Positions 16,207-24,621 of a stretch of 64,000 nt of DNA are shown here, piece by piece (the first letter of the stretch is position 1; every line of letters begins with the position of its first letter). The position numbers and the translations under genes were made by a program. This stretch comes from Fibrisoma montanum (GTDB lineage: Bacteria; Bacteroidota; Bacteroidia; Cytophagales; Spirosomataceae), in NCBI RefSeq assembly GCF_003583365.1, contig NZ_QXED01000002.1, positions 806,001-870,000 of the forward strand. Reading direction: 5' to 3'. The notes under the pieces were generated by a model. The model worked only from the letters and a program-made list of their open reading frames with translations, did not search any database and had not been told where the DNA came from.

Positions 16207-17481
16207 TTACCGGTCACCCGTAAAGCGCCGACGCATAGTGCCAGTGCTGGTATCGTCTAAGATAGCCGATGGAGGGCGGTTGGGTAGGTTTTCTGGACTG
16301 GTGACAACAGAATCGTAACGAATTCGCTTATCCTGCCGCTCTTGACCAATGTAATCGAGTTTAGATAGCTCGTTCAGAATTTTAGCAATGTCTGACCAGC
16401 ACTGCGTAATAGTCTGCAGGTGCGGCTGAATGTTCCCATGGTCGTAAGCGTAATTGACAACCCGTTCCAATCCCTGTTTGGTCAGACGCTCGGGCGATAT
16501 GTCAGTCCAATCTTGAAAGTATTTCAAAACCAACTGATCTCCCATACGGACTGCGCCCGATGTTGCCGGGTTGTTTAAATTCATTAATGAAGTACGCAGC
16601 CGACGGGTGGTTAATGTAATTGCTTCAATCAGATAGATAGGTGGTTGTTCGTAAGCTGTGAGCCCAAAACGATTCAAGGGGTCGTCTAAACCAATAGCAA
16701 GTTGCTCGCATAAGTCGCGTATCAGCTCGGCTAAAACACCAGCTTTTCGGGCGTCCTCACTACCCCGTTTCTCACAAACTTTTCGAACAATAATGAAAGC
16801 ATCACGTTGTGCTTCTGATAAAAGTCGATTTGTTTGATCGGCCCAGGCCTGTAGTCGTGTATGACTCTCAATCGATGAACAGGCTGGAATATATTGCTCA
16901 TCATTACGTAGTTGACCGTGTTGACAAGATAGTTGCCCTATAATCAAGTGATATGATTCAAAGTCGGCCGAGCGGTAAGATGGACGATTATTGATAGGGG
17001 AATAGTATTGATGGCTTGGCACAACACTGATTGAATACGTTGGACGCGAAAAGGGTGGGCGAGGAAACCCTTCAGTCGCTGAGGGTATACCAGTAGGCTG
17101 GCGGTTAAATAAATCCACTGTAAGTACGATCAGAAAGTGAAGTTCATCAGCCGCCGGCATTCCAAATTTCGTCAATACCTGATTTAAACTTGTAGATAGT
17201 TCCACAGATGCATTGACTAACTCAATACGACATCCAGAACCCGTAACGGCCCGACAATTCGTCAGCTGAATACGGATGTTTTGATTTGGATCTGTAATCA
17301 CCTGAACACTGAAATCAGGCGAATCTGAAGGCAGTAATCCATAATTATACCGACTCAAATTCACTGCATAAGCATCGCGTATATGATCAGAAACAAACTG
17401 CTCGAATTCCGTAAAGTGCTGACGGGCAATTTTCATACCGTCTACCCAGTTTACTGGGTAATGACTCAGTTCAGGTAACAT
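16207..17481 (-). CDS. tssK: T6SS baseplate-membrane connector TssK
   Basis: TssK links the baseplate to the membrane complex. The 424-residue protein begins with the family signature 'PVNWVDGMKIARQHFTEFE' (about 8-26), the equivalent of 'v.W.EGm.l..qHFq' in TssK. A beta-rich shell follows with 'LHFLIVLTVDLFNRQPTG', then a helical bundle (about 230-370). The start ATG is at 17481 and the gene follows the kinase gene by 48 bases on the same strand. The kinase, tssK and tssO probably form one transcript, which would place a regulator in the same operon as structural parts. Confidence 0.82.
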   Translation of the reverse strand: MLPELSHYPVNWVDGMKIARQHFTEFEQFVSDHIRDAYAVNLSRYNYGLLPSDSPDFSVQVITDPNQNIRIQLTNCRAVTGSGCRIELVNASVELSTSLNQVLTKFGMPAADELHFLIVLTVDLFNRQPTGIPSATEGFPRPPFSRPTYSISVVPSHQYYSPINNRPSYRSADFESYHLIIGQLSCQHGQLRNDEQYIPACSSIESHTRLQAWADQTNRLLSEAQRDAFIIVRKVCEKRGSEDARKAGVLAELIRDLCEQLAIGLDDPLNRFGLTAYEQPPIYLIEAITLTTRRLRTSLMNLNNPATSGAVRMGDQLVLKYFQDWTDISPERLTKQGLERVVNYAYDHGNIQPHLQTITQCWSDIAKILNELSKLDYIGQERQDKRIRYDSVVTSPENLPNRPPSAILDDTSTGTMRRRFTGDR

Positions 17482-17529
17482 AGGCTGATTGGTGGATTTA
17501 GTCGAATAGTATATATGTAAAGTTCAGAA

Positions 17530-19290
17530 TTAGTTGCAACGACCCGATGCTTGTAGCGTTTTGTAATTTTGAATAGCTCCTTCAATGTTTTTGTTAGCAG
17601 CTTGCTTTAAATAATCGAGAACCCGGCAAGCATCTATGTTAGAGAGATATTGGTTTCGCAATAGAAATAACTGACCTACTGCAGCTTGGGCATAAGAGTC
17701 ACCTAGATTAGCTGCTTCTTGATATAGATTGACTGCTTCCGTGTTTCTTCCTCGTACTACAGATCTGGATGGCGTTGAAAAATCAACTCCATCTTTAAAC
17801 AAACCCAGGAAGTAGTAGGCTTTTGGATTACGCTTTTGAACCCCTTTCTCAAGCCATTTTTCTGCTAAAACCAAATTCTGAGGAATACCTTGATCAAGAG
17901 CTCCGTAAAAATGAATAGCCCCTAGGTCTGTCAAAGCTACAGCGTTATCAAGCATAACCGGGCTATTTTGATACTGGTTGAAGATAGCGAGTGCCGAGTC
18001 ATACCGTTGCTTATCGTAAAACGAAATAGCTCTGCTTAAATCTTTATTAGTTCTGCTTAGGCTTGTCGCCGACGCAGCTTCATATTTTACTACACCAGGA
18101 TCGTTAGTCGGGATAATCGAAGACTGATGGGTTGTCGTTTGTCGTGACCAAATGAACCAACTGCCAATCCCTAATACAAGTAGCCCAATTACGCTACCCA
18201 CAATCAGTGGAATATGCTTTCTGGAGCGGTTGGCATTAGAACTTTCAATATCAGCAATTACATCACTTGGAGCAGGTGAAGGTGTTGAAGGGAGGGGAGT
18301 GTCAGGGCGGAAGGCGGCTGCTTTGATCGTTTTAGGGCGTACAATCGTTGCATCGTCTGTTGGCTGAAGCGACGATTGTTTAGAATGGCTTGGTCGTAGT
18401 ACTGTTGCATCGTCAGAGAGGGGCCTCGACTTAGAAGTGGATAATGGTTTAAGAAGGGTAGCATCATCAGTTGAATCCTGCTTAGCGTCCAGGGCCCGGG
18501 CAAACTCAATGCATGAAGCAAAGCGATCGGCTGCTTTTTTTTGTGTAGCTCGTTGAATGGCATTGTTAACCGCTTCTGAAACGTTTGTCAGCTTAGGTAG
18601 TGGTTCATGAACAATAGCTGTTTGAATGTGAAACATCGACGTTTCAGCATCATCATAAGGCTTTCTACCGGCTAAAAGAGCGTAAAGTGTTACACCAAGT
18701 GAATAAATATCCGTACGGAAATCCACTGACTTAGGTGATGTGATTTGTTCCGGACTCATGTAAAGAGGGGATCCCATGAGCATGTCGGTTTGGGTCAGAC
18801 TCAAGTCTGCTCCTACAATTTTAGCAATGCCAAAATCCATGACCTTAACAATTCCAGAGTCTGTCAGAAACAAATTGGAAGGTTTGACATCGCGGTGAAA
18901 ATATCCCTTCTGATGAACATAGTCAAATGCATTAAGCACACGAACAAACCAGTCGATGACTTGAGCTTCAGCAATTGCTCCACGCTGGCGTACATGTTCG
19001 TTAAGATCATGACCAGCTAAGTATTCCATGATAATGGCCAAGGTAGTACCATCTTCATAAAAATCTTCCACCCGTAGAATAGCGGGGTGTTCGAGCCTCA
19101 CCATGATTTGAGCCTCATTTCGAAACCGTTCGGCAACCGACGACTCTTCAGCAACTAATTCCGGCTTAAGAATCTTTATTGCAAATTTTCGTCCGACGGA
19201 GTTTTCGGCATACCAGACAGTAGCCATACCTCCACGCCCAATTTCGCGAAGCAGGGTGTAATTAAGCAAACGGCGTGACGATTGCGACAT
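17530..19290 (-). CDS. Membrane Ser/Thr protein kinase with Sel1-like repeats (T6SS-linked)
   Basis: This 586-residue Hanks-type kinase resembles the PpkA kinases that control T6SS through FHA proteins. The kinase domain (about 12-265) is complete: glycine loop G18-RGG, Lys39 in 'FAIKIL', 'HRDVKPSN' with Asp134, and DFG at 152-154. Between kinase and membrane there are three near-repeats of a Thr motif: 'DDATLLKP', 'DDATVLRP' and 'DDATIVRP' (about 275-320). A transmembrane helix follows (about 358-378, PLIVGSVIGLLVLGIG). The external C-terminal part (about 400-586) has Sel1/TPR-like repeats ('KAYYFLGLFKDGV', 'AQAAVGQLF'). The target is inferred to be the FHA proteins encoded divergently. Confidence 0.85.
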   Translation of the reverse strand: MSQSSRRLLNYTLLREIGRGGMATVWYAENSVGRKFAIKILKPELVAEESSVAERFRNEAQIMVRLEHPAILRVEDFYEDGTTLAIIMEYLAGHDLNEHVRQRGAIAEAQVIDWFVRVLNAFDYVHQKGYFHRDVKPSNLFLTDSGIVKVMDFGIAKIVGADLSLTQTDMLMGSPLYMSPEQITSPKSVDFRTDIYSLGVTLYALLAGRKPYDDAETSMFHIQTAIVHEPLPKLTNVSEAVNNAIQRATQKKAADRFASCIEFARALDAKQDSTDDATLLKPLSTSKSRPLSDDATVLRPSHSKQSSLQPTDDATIVRPKTIKAAAFRPDTPLPSTPSPAPSDVIADIESSNANRSRKHIPLIVGSVIGLLVLGIGSWFIWSRQTTTHQSSIIPTNDPGVVKYEAASATSLSRTNKDLSRAISFYDKQRYDSALAIFNQYQNSPVMLDNAVALTDLGAIHFYGALDQGIPQNLVLAEKWLEKGVQKRNPKAYYFLGLFKDGVDFSTPSRSVVRGRNTEAVNLYQEAANLGDSYAQAAVGQLFLLRNQYLSNIDACRVLDYLKQAANKNIEGAIQNYKTLQASGRCN

Positions 19291-19441
19291 AATTAAGAGG
19301 TGTGGATTGAAATATTGCCGCTAAACAAGAAAAAAAAATCGTAAACAAAAATACTTTCAAATTATTTGCTAATCTTCTTATAAAGAACATCTTTGCAAAA
19401 GATTTTTATCCACAACCATAGATTTCACATCATTAGTCGTC
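19291..19441. promoter_or_regulatory. Divergent intergenic control region
   Basis: The 151 bases separate the reverse kinase-tssK-tssO unit from the forward FHA-PP2C-caspase-kinase unit. They are strongly AT-rich, with several A/T tracts near 19320-19370, so promoters for both directions must lie here. I could not fix exact -33/-7 elements. Confidence 0.4.
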
Positions 19442-20083
19442 ATGAATCCTCCCCAGGTAATTACCATTGGGCGGTCTACTGATAATGTACTTGTTGTCAA
19501 TCAACCAAGTGTCAGTAAGTATCATGCCAAGGTTACCTTCATCACCGATCACGTTGCCTTACTGGAGGACAACGATTCCACTTTTGGGACCAATGTAGAT
19601 GGTCGGCGAATTCAACAGACAATTATTGGACCTGATAGCCGTGTTTTATTGGGCGAGGTTGAAGTACTCGATTACCGGACGATTCTGGCATTACGAGTAT
19701 CAGACGCCCCCATTACCCCTCCTATAACTCCTCAAGCTCAGAAACGGGATCCGCTTGACTTTCGTGAAGATTTCAAAAAATTAAAGGAAATACAGGAGTT
19801 ATATCAGGAAGCACGTAAAAAGATTCAAACGAAAGATCCGTTACGACAGACATACATCCGGGCGGCCTTCAGCCTTGTTCCTTTTTTCGGGGCAGCTATT
19901 GGTCAGATTGCCGCTGCTCACTTTATAAATATTCCTCAAAAACTAGCCGCTTTGGACGAAGAGTTCAAGCGGAACTATGTTTGCCCAAATCAGCAATGCA
20001 AAAAACCGTTTGGTACTACCCCCTTCATTGAGCTAGCTAACCGGAAGCAATGCCCCACCTGTAAAGCGAAATGGGCTGATTAA
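19442..20083 (+). CDS. FHA-domain protein with C-terminal zinc ribbon
   Basis: The 213-residue protein has an N-terminal FHA domain (about 5-90): 'ITIGRSTDNVLVVNQPSVSK' with the conserved G-R, then S-x-x-H ('SKYHAKV') and 'GTNVDGRRI'. FHA domains bind phosphothreonine peptides. A basic coiled region (about 105-140) and a hydrophobic stretch ('FSLVPFFGAAIGQIAAAHF', about 145-165) follow. The end is a four-Cys zinc-ribbon-like pair (CPNQQC and CPTCKAKW). It is the first gene of the forward signalling block and faces the kinase gene divergently, so it is a likely reader of that kinase's phosphosites, like TagH/Fha in other T6SS. Confidence 0.82.
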   Translation: MNPPQVITIGRSTDNVLVVNQPSVSKYHAKVTFITDHVALLEDNDSTFGTNVDGRRIQQTIIGPDSRVLLGEVEVLDYRTILALRVSDAPITPPITPQAQKRDPLDFREDFKKLKEIQELYQEARKKIQTKDPLRQTYIRAAFSLVPFFGAAIGQIAAAHFINIPQKLAALDEEFKRNYVCPNQQCKKPFGTTPFIELANRKQCPTCKAKWAD

Positions 20084-20109
20084 GTTTCACCTTAACGAAC
20101 TACATACAT

Positions 20110-21150
20110 ATGAATCCCTACGAAGACGATGCTCCCACTAACGTGCAGGGGACACCTCCTAGTCAATCAGGAAATCAAGATCAAAAATCGGCCATCACAG
20201 CCGCCGTTGTTGGCACGGCGGCTCTTGGAGGAGCTGCTTACGGCATGTCACGATTCTTGGATGATGAAGCTTTACCGGAAGAACACTCTACGCTACCAAA
20301 CGAACTATCCGACACACTTCCCGAATCAGAAACCACTACCCAACAAACGACTGTTGATTCACAGACAACCACAGAAACAACTACCAATACGGGAACGGGT
20401 CAAGGAACTGGACAGGGTGATGGCGAACCGCATAAGCAGACGTTTGACGAAGCTTTTGCGGAGGCTCGTGCAGGCCATGGCGGTGGGGGCGGTTACTTTG
20501 AGTTCGATAGGGACGGTGATGGAAAAACGGAATATTATAGTACATATCTCGATTCCGAGTGGAATCATTTAAGCCACCAAGAGAAGCAGGAATTTTATGC
20601 GACCGTTCCCGATTATCATGCACCCAGCGGCTCAGGAACCACTAGCGACTTACCCCAGCCTACTACTGCCGTAGCGCATAACGATGTTCCTCCACCAGTT
20701 GATGAAACTTATATTGACGATGGAGGTGAGATTACCGTCGAGCAGGAACCTGAAAACTCACACGTTGCCCCGGTTTCAGCAACAGATGTTGAACAAAAGG
20801 TGGATGTTGCCCGAGCTGATTTAGACGGTCAGGAAATTTTGGTGATTGATATTGATCATGACGACCACCCCGACGCAATCATGAACCCTGATACCCATGT
20901 AGCACTGATTGATACTGATCAGGATCACATACTGGATACTCGTGCGGAATACGACGAAGATGGTAATGTCATGCATGTAGAACACATTGAGGAGAACATC
21001 ACTATTACGGGTAGCATGGAGGTTCTGCACGAAAGCGAACAACAGATGGTCCAAATGGAGGAAGACAATTCATATTTGGCAGATGATTCGGATTTCGGTT
21101 CAGATTTTGACAATAATGCCGATACATCTGACTTCGATCATGCTGTTTAA
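20110..21150 (+). CDS. Acidic membrane protein with EF-hand-like Asp clusters
   Basis: I recognise no named family for this 346-residue protein. It has an N-terminal 'YEDDAPTNVQGTP' segment, one hydrophobic helix (about 29-50, ITAAVVGTAALGGAAYGMS), a Thr/Gln-rich linker (about 75-110), then 'FDEAFAEARAGHGGGGGYF' and 'SEWNHLSHQEKQEFY' at about 115-165. That pair recurs in Bacteroidota proteins I recall but cannot name. The C-terminal part is very acidic, with calcium-loop-like strings such as 'DIDHDDHPD' and 'DTDQDHILD' (about 240-285). It lies 26 bases after the first FHA gene, so it probably joins the signalling complex. Confidence 0.6.
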   Translation: MNPYEDDAPTNVQGTPPSQSGNQDQKSAITAAVVGTAALGGAAYGMSRFLDDEALPEEHSTLPNELSDTLPESETTTQQTTVDSQTTTETTTNTGTGQGTGQGDGEPHKQTFDEAFAEARAGHGGGGGYFEFDRDGDGKTEYYSTYLDSEWNHLSHQEKQEFYATVPDYHAPSGSGTTSDLPQPTTAVAHNDVPPPVDETYIDDGGEITVEQEPENSHVAPVSATDVEQKVDVARADLDGQEILVIDIDHDDHPDAIMNPDTHVALIDTDQDHILDTRAEYDEDGNVMHVEHIEENITITGSMEVLHESEQQMVQMEEDNSYLADDSDFGSDFDNNADTSDFDHAV

Positions 21151-21241
21151 GAGTCATCCTGTTGGCTGATTCATATCTTTTTTGTGTTGCTAAATCTATT
21201 TTAGGTTCCTTATTAATTACCTCAGCCAATATGAAGCTTCT

Positions 21242-21928
21242 ATGTCTGCTGATCCGATAAAAATTATTTGTGGCAATTCTAATTGCCGGGCTGGACTGCT
21301 CATCAAGAATGCTGATAAGCTGAAGGATGCAAAATGCCCTCGTTGTGGGTATATTAACCCTATTCCCCGCTCAGTTCCCCCCGCTCAGCCGAAACCGGCG
21401 TCACCGGCTGGTTTCGGCGACGAGACAGTCTATAATGGGCAGCGACGGAATATTGCCCCAGTTGTTCCTCCAACTATAGGATGGCTTATCGTAAAGGACG
21501 AATTAACAGAAACGCAGACATTTACTATGCAGACGGGGACAAACACAGTGGGTCGGTTTTCGAAAACTCGTCCTTCTACCCATATGGTTGTCACAAGGGA
21601 TGAGTATATGAGTCGCCCTCACTGTACAATCGAGGTGCGTATGGGGCGATTAGGTGAACCTGAATACATTCTTCGTGATGGAGGTTTAATTAATGGAGAA
21701 TGGAGAAAAAGCACCAATGGAACGTATCTGAACGGGAAAGAGCCGGGTTTAAGTGAATATGATCGTATTTATCTAGAGGATGGCGACACGATCCAGATTG
21801 GTGAAACCAAACTAGTGCTTAAAACTGGAAACTCTGTTAAATCAGAGCAACAGGCCGCCCGAGCTGTTGATGAGATGGATTACGAACGTACTGTCGTCAG
21901 TTTTAAGCCGAAAAACTCAATCTCTTAA
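21242..21928 (+). CDS. FHA-domain protein with N-terminal zinc ribbon
   Basis: The 228-residue protein starts with a zinc ribbon (about 9-40: 'CGNSNCRAG' and 'CPRCGYINP'), then an FHA domain at about 75-195 with 'TNTVGRFSKT', 'SRPHCTIEV' and 'STNGTYLNG' (the G-R, S-x-x-H and N-G-T/N elements). It ends in 'MDYERTVVSFKPKNSIS', which carries a Thr in an acidic/aromatic context like a phosphosite. A second 'GDETVYNG' Thr site lies before the FHA fold. It is the mirror image of the earlier FHA protein, where the ribbon is C-terminal. The PP2C gene follows in 19 bases. Confidence 0.82.
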   Translation: MSADPIKIICGNSNCRAGLLIKNADKLKDAKCPRCGYINPIPRSVPPAQPKPASPAGFGDETVYNGQRRNIAPVVPPTIGWLIVKDELTETQTFTMQTGTNTVGRFSKTRPSTHMVVTRDEYMSRPHCTIEVRMGRLGEPEYILRDGGLINGEWRKSTNGTYLNGKEPGLSEYDRIYLEDGDTIQIGETKLVLKTGNSVKSEQQAARAVDEMDYERTVVSFKPKNSIS

Positions 21929-21946
21929 ACACTTACCCCAATCATC

Positions 21947-23794
21947 ATGGAGGTTCGTATTGCCCAACCACTCGGTTATTCTGAACTTGGAAGTCGAAGC
22001 AACAACGAAGATAGTTTGTATCCCGATCCACGATACGTATCGATTGGACAGAAATGGTTTATCGTCTGCGATGGTGTAGGTGGTGTGGAACGGGGTGAAG
22101 TGGCTAGTTTACTAGCTGTCACCTCACTTGATGCGTTTCTTCGCCAGCAACCGGCTACTATTATCACCAGTGATTATATTCAACAGGCGGTAGCTTTTAT
22201 CGAAACCCAATTTAACCGGTATTTTATCGATCATGAAGAGGCAGTGGGCATGGCAACAACACTCACCTTGGTATATTTCCATGAAGCGGGTGCTACCGTT
22301 GCTCATATTGGAGATAGTCGGGTCTATCATATTCGTAATGGGCGTGTCATCTGGCGTACCGATGACCATTCATACGTAAATGAATTACTTAAAGCGGGGG
22401 TAGTGTCATTGAGCGAAGCCCGTCGTCACCCACAACGAAATATTATTACCCGAGCTCTACAGGGAGGAGACAAGCCCACCGAAGCATCTGTTCAAATTAT
22501 CAACGACTTACGCCCTGGCGACTATTTTTTCCTTTGCACCGACGGTGTTCTGGAAAGAATTAGCGATGAATTACTGGAAAGTACTTTGTATCCAGTCAAT
22601 CAATCGAATGCACAAAAGCTTGAGACGCTCAGGCAATACAGTTTAGGAAACACTCGGGATAATTTTACAGCTTACCTAATCCAGATTGAACAAGTTGTTG
22701 GCGAAGTGGATATAGCTTATCGTGTAGAGCCACCAATCTATGAGCGACAGTATGAGGAAATCGATGCAGATGAAAGCGTTACTTTAATTAATGTTCCTAT
22801 TCCTGAGGCTATTCGAACGAACTTACCTCAATCTAACAGCCAGTCTGTAGAAGGTCATGAAATAGGCTCATCGGATCAGACACAGATTTTCCGCTCTGTT
22901 GCTCATTCGGAGGCAACTAATTTTACCCATCCTCAGCCACAAGTCTCCAGATCTGCTTCATCACATTCATCCAGCAGCAACTATTCTAAGGAAGCAATCC
23001 TCGCCAAAGAAAGCGCCCCTGCTAAACAAAATAAAAGCCGTTTGTGGCATCGCACTTCTCGATTAAAATTAGTACCCGTGTTAGTGCTGACAGGTGTGCT
23101 GGTCGGAGCTGGTGTATTTTTTCTTTGGCAAATCAATGACTACAGGTTTAGTGAGCCTAATAAACCAGTTAAGGTGATTACACAAGGCATACCAACTACC
23201 CAACCGTCCACTACTGAAGCCTCTCAATCGATAGCTATTCCAAATAAAAATGAACCGAGTGACTTAAATGAGTCAGCCATTTCGGTGGTAGAAGTTAGTG
23301 ATGAAACCAGATTATCAGAGAAGGTTGGAAACCAAGAAAATATTGAAGCAGGATCCATTAACCACGGCCAAAGTGGGCAAACTCTTCAGATAGAACAAAG
23401 ATATAAACAGATCTCTGTGGTGCGTGATCCTAAGACAAAATTGATGGGTTTACAAAACTCGGGTGGTAAACTCATTGGCGAGTTAGTTTACAATAAGATC
23501 GGAGTTTTTAAAAAGGGGGTTGCACCGGCAAACCATGATGGAAAGAGTGGATATCTGAATCGCGACGGTGCATGGTTTGATGAGATCACAGATTTCAAAA
23601 ATGGCAGAGTGGCAGTTCGAAAGGGAAATCGATGGGGCTTTTTAGATATGGAAGGAAGGGTATCTGTTGAGTTACTTTACGAACAGGTTGAGTCATTTCA
23701 GACTGATGGTACTGCCGAAGTAGTTCAAAACGGCAAAACTATTCGGATTGACAAACAGGGTATGGCTGTCAAGAAATTGGTGCAAAACAAATAA
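21947..23794 (+). CDS. Membrane PP2C protein phosphatase with WG repeats
   Basis: The 615-residue protein would remove phosphates from the kinase targets, as PppA does in T6SS. The N-terminal PP2C domain (about 5-245) has 'SNNEDSLYPD', 'FIVCDGVGG' and 'VAHIGDSRVYHIRNG', then 'FFLCTDGVLERISDE' and 'RDNFTAYLI', so the metal-binding aspartates are present. A Ser/Gln-rich linker and a transmembrane helix (about 374-394) follow. The C-terminal part (about 480-610) has WG-type beta repeats ('GKSGYLNRDGAWFDEITDF', 'GNRWGFLDMEGRVSVELLYE'), probably an extracytoplasmic sensor. It is placed between the second FHA gene and the caspase gene. Confidence 0.87.
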   Translation: MEVRIAQPLGYSELGSRSNNEDSLYPDPRYVSIGQKWFIVCDGVGGVERGEVASLLAVTSLDAFLRQQPATIITSDYIQQAVAFIETQFNRYFIDHEEAVGMATTLTLVYFHEAGATVAHIGDSRVYHIRNGRVIWRTDDHSYVNELLKAGVVSLSEARRHPQRNIITRALQGGDKPTEASVQIINDLRPGDYFFLCTDGVLERISDELLESTLYPVNQSNAQKLETLRQYSLGNTRDNFTAYLIQIEQVVGEVDIAYRVEPPIYERQYEEIDADESVTLINVPIPEAIRTNLPQSNSQSVEGHEIGSSDQTQIFRSVAHSEATNFTHPQPQVSRSASSHSSSSNYSKEAILAKESAPAKQNKSRLWHRTSRLKLVPVLVLTGVLVGAGVFFLWQINDYRFSEPNKPVKVITQGIPTTQPSTTEASQSIAIPNKNEPSDLNESAISVVEVSDETRLSEKVGNQENIEAGSINHGQSGQTLQIEQRYKQISVVRDPKTKLMGLQNSGGKLIGELVYNKIGVFKKGVAPANHDGKSGYLNRDGAWFDEITDFKNGRVAVRKGNRWGFLDMEGRVSVELLYEQVESFQTDGTAEVVQNGKTIRIDKQGMAVKKLVQNK

Positions 23795-23815
23795 AATTCT
23801 TATTTAATAATACAA

Positions 23816-24607
23816 ATGTTATCATTTATGATAAAAGCTTTACTGCCAATTTGTGTCTTTATCTTCGGTATTTTTACATCATCTTGCTACGTTTTGGCTC
23901 AAACAACCTACGCAGTTGTAGTCGGTATATCAGATTATGCAAACTTTGGTCCTCAAAACGGTGACCTACATTTTGCTGATGACGATGCTAGATTGTTCGC
24001 CGAATTATTAATGAGTCGCGAGGGGGGAAGCATATCTCCAAATAATATTATTTTACTTACTGAACGAAACGCTACTCGTGCCAATATTCTTCGTGCATTA
24101 AGTTTGTTTCAACAAGCAACAAGCCGAGACCGTGTCATTTTTTATTTTTCAGGCCATGGTGACCAAAGCTATCTACTGCCGTATGATGCACGACCAGGGG
24201 TAGTATTATTCCATAATGAGGTAAAAAAAGCGTTTCGTCAGTCTGCAGCACAAACTAAAGTTCTATTAGCCGATGCCTGTAAATCGGGTAATATTCGTCG
24301 TCGTACCTATACTCAAGCACCTTCTACTACCTCATCAGATGTTAATAAGAATGTTATTGTGATCATGTCATCCAGAGCTAACCAACTTTCTCAGGAGTTA
24401 GGGCGTCTACGACATGGCGTATTTACTTATTTTTTGGTCCGTGGGGCAGCCAAGGAAGCTGATGAAAACCGGGACCGAATCGTCACGATGCAGGAACTCT
24501 ACAAGTATATGCGTCAAATGATTATGAGAATGACTCAAAATCAGCAAACACCTGTTGTGTTTGGCCGTTTTCCGGCATCTCTTCCTTTTACTCGTCTTAG
24601 CCAATAA
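23816..24607 (+). CDS. Exported caspase-family (C14) peptidase
   Basis: The 263-residue caspase-like protease has the full dyad: His114 in 'FYFSGHGDQ' and Cys155 in 'VLLADACKSG'. The N-terminal strand is 'YAVVVGISDYANFG' and an insertion at 162-180 is basic and Ser/Thr-rich. A hydrophobic leader with cleavage after 'YVLA' (residue 28) indicates export; Cys24 could instead be a lipobox Cys but the context is poor. An alternative start is ATG 23828. It lies in the T6SS signalling block, 22 bases after PP2C and 15 before the second kinase. The substrate is unknown; proteolytic licensing of a secretion step or a suicide response are both possible. Confidence 0.82.
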   Translation: MLSFMIKALLPICVFIFGIFTSSCYVLAQTTYAVVVGISDYANFGPQNGDLHFADDDARLFAELLMSREGGSISPNNIILLTERNATRANILRALSLFQQATSRDRVIFYFSGHGDQSYLLPYDARPGVVLFHNEVKKAFRQSAAQTKVLLADACKSGNIRRRTYTQAPSTTSSDVNKNVIVIMSSRANQLSQELGRLRHGVFTYFLVRGAAKEADENRDRIVTMQELYKYMRQMIMRMTQNQQTPVVFGRFPASLPFTRLSQ

Positions 24608-24621
24608 AACAAAGTTTTCTT

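Noticed and set aside
23816-24607. Caspase gene as a type III CRISPR or gasdermin partner
   Set aside because: No gasdermin, Cas or sensor gene is adjacent; its neighbours are T6SS signalling genes.
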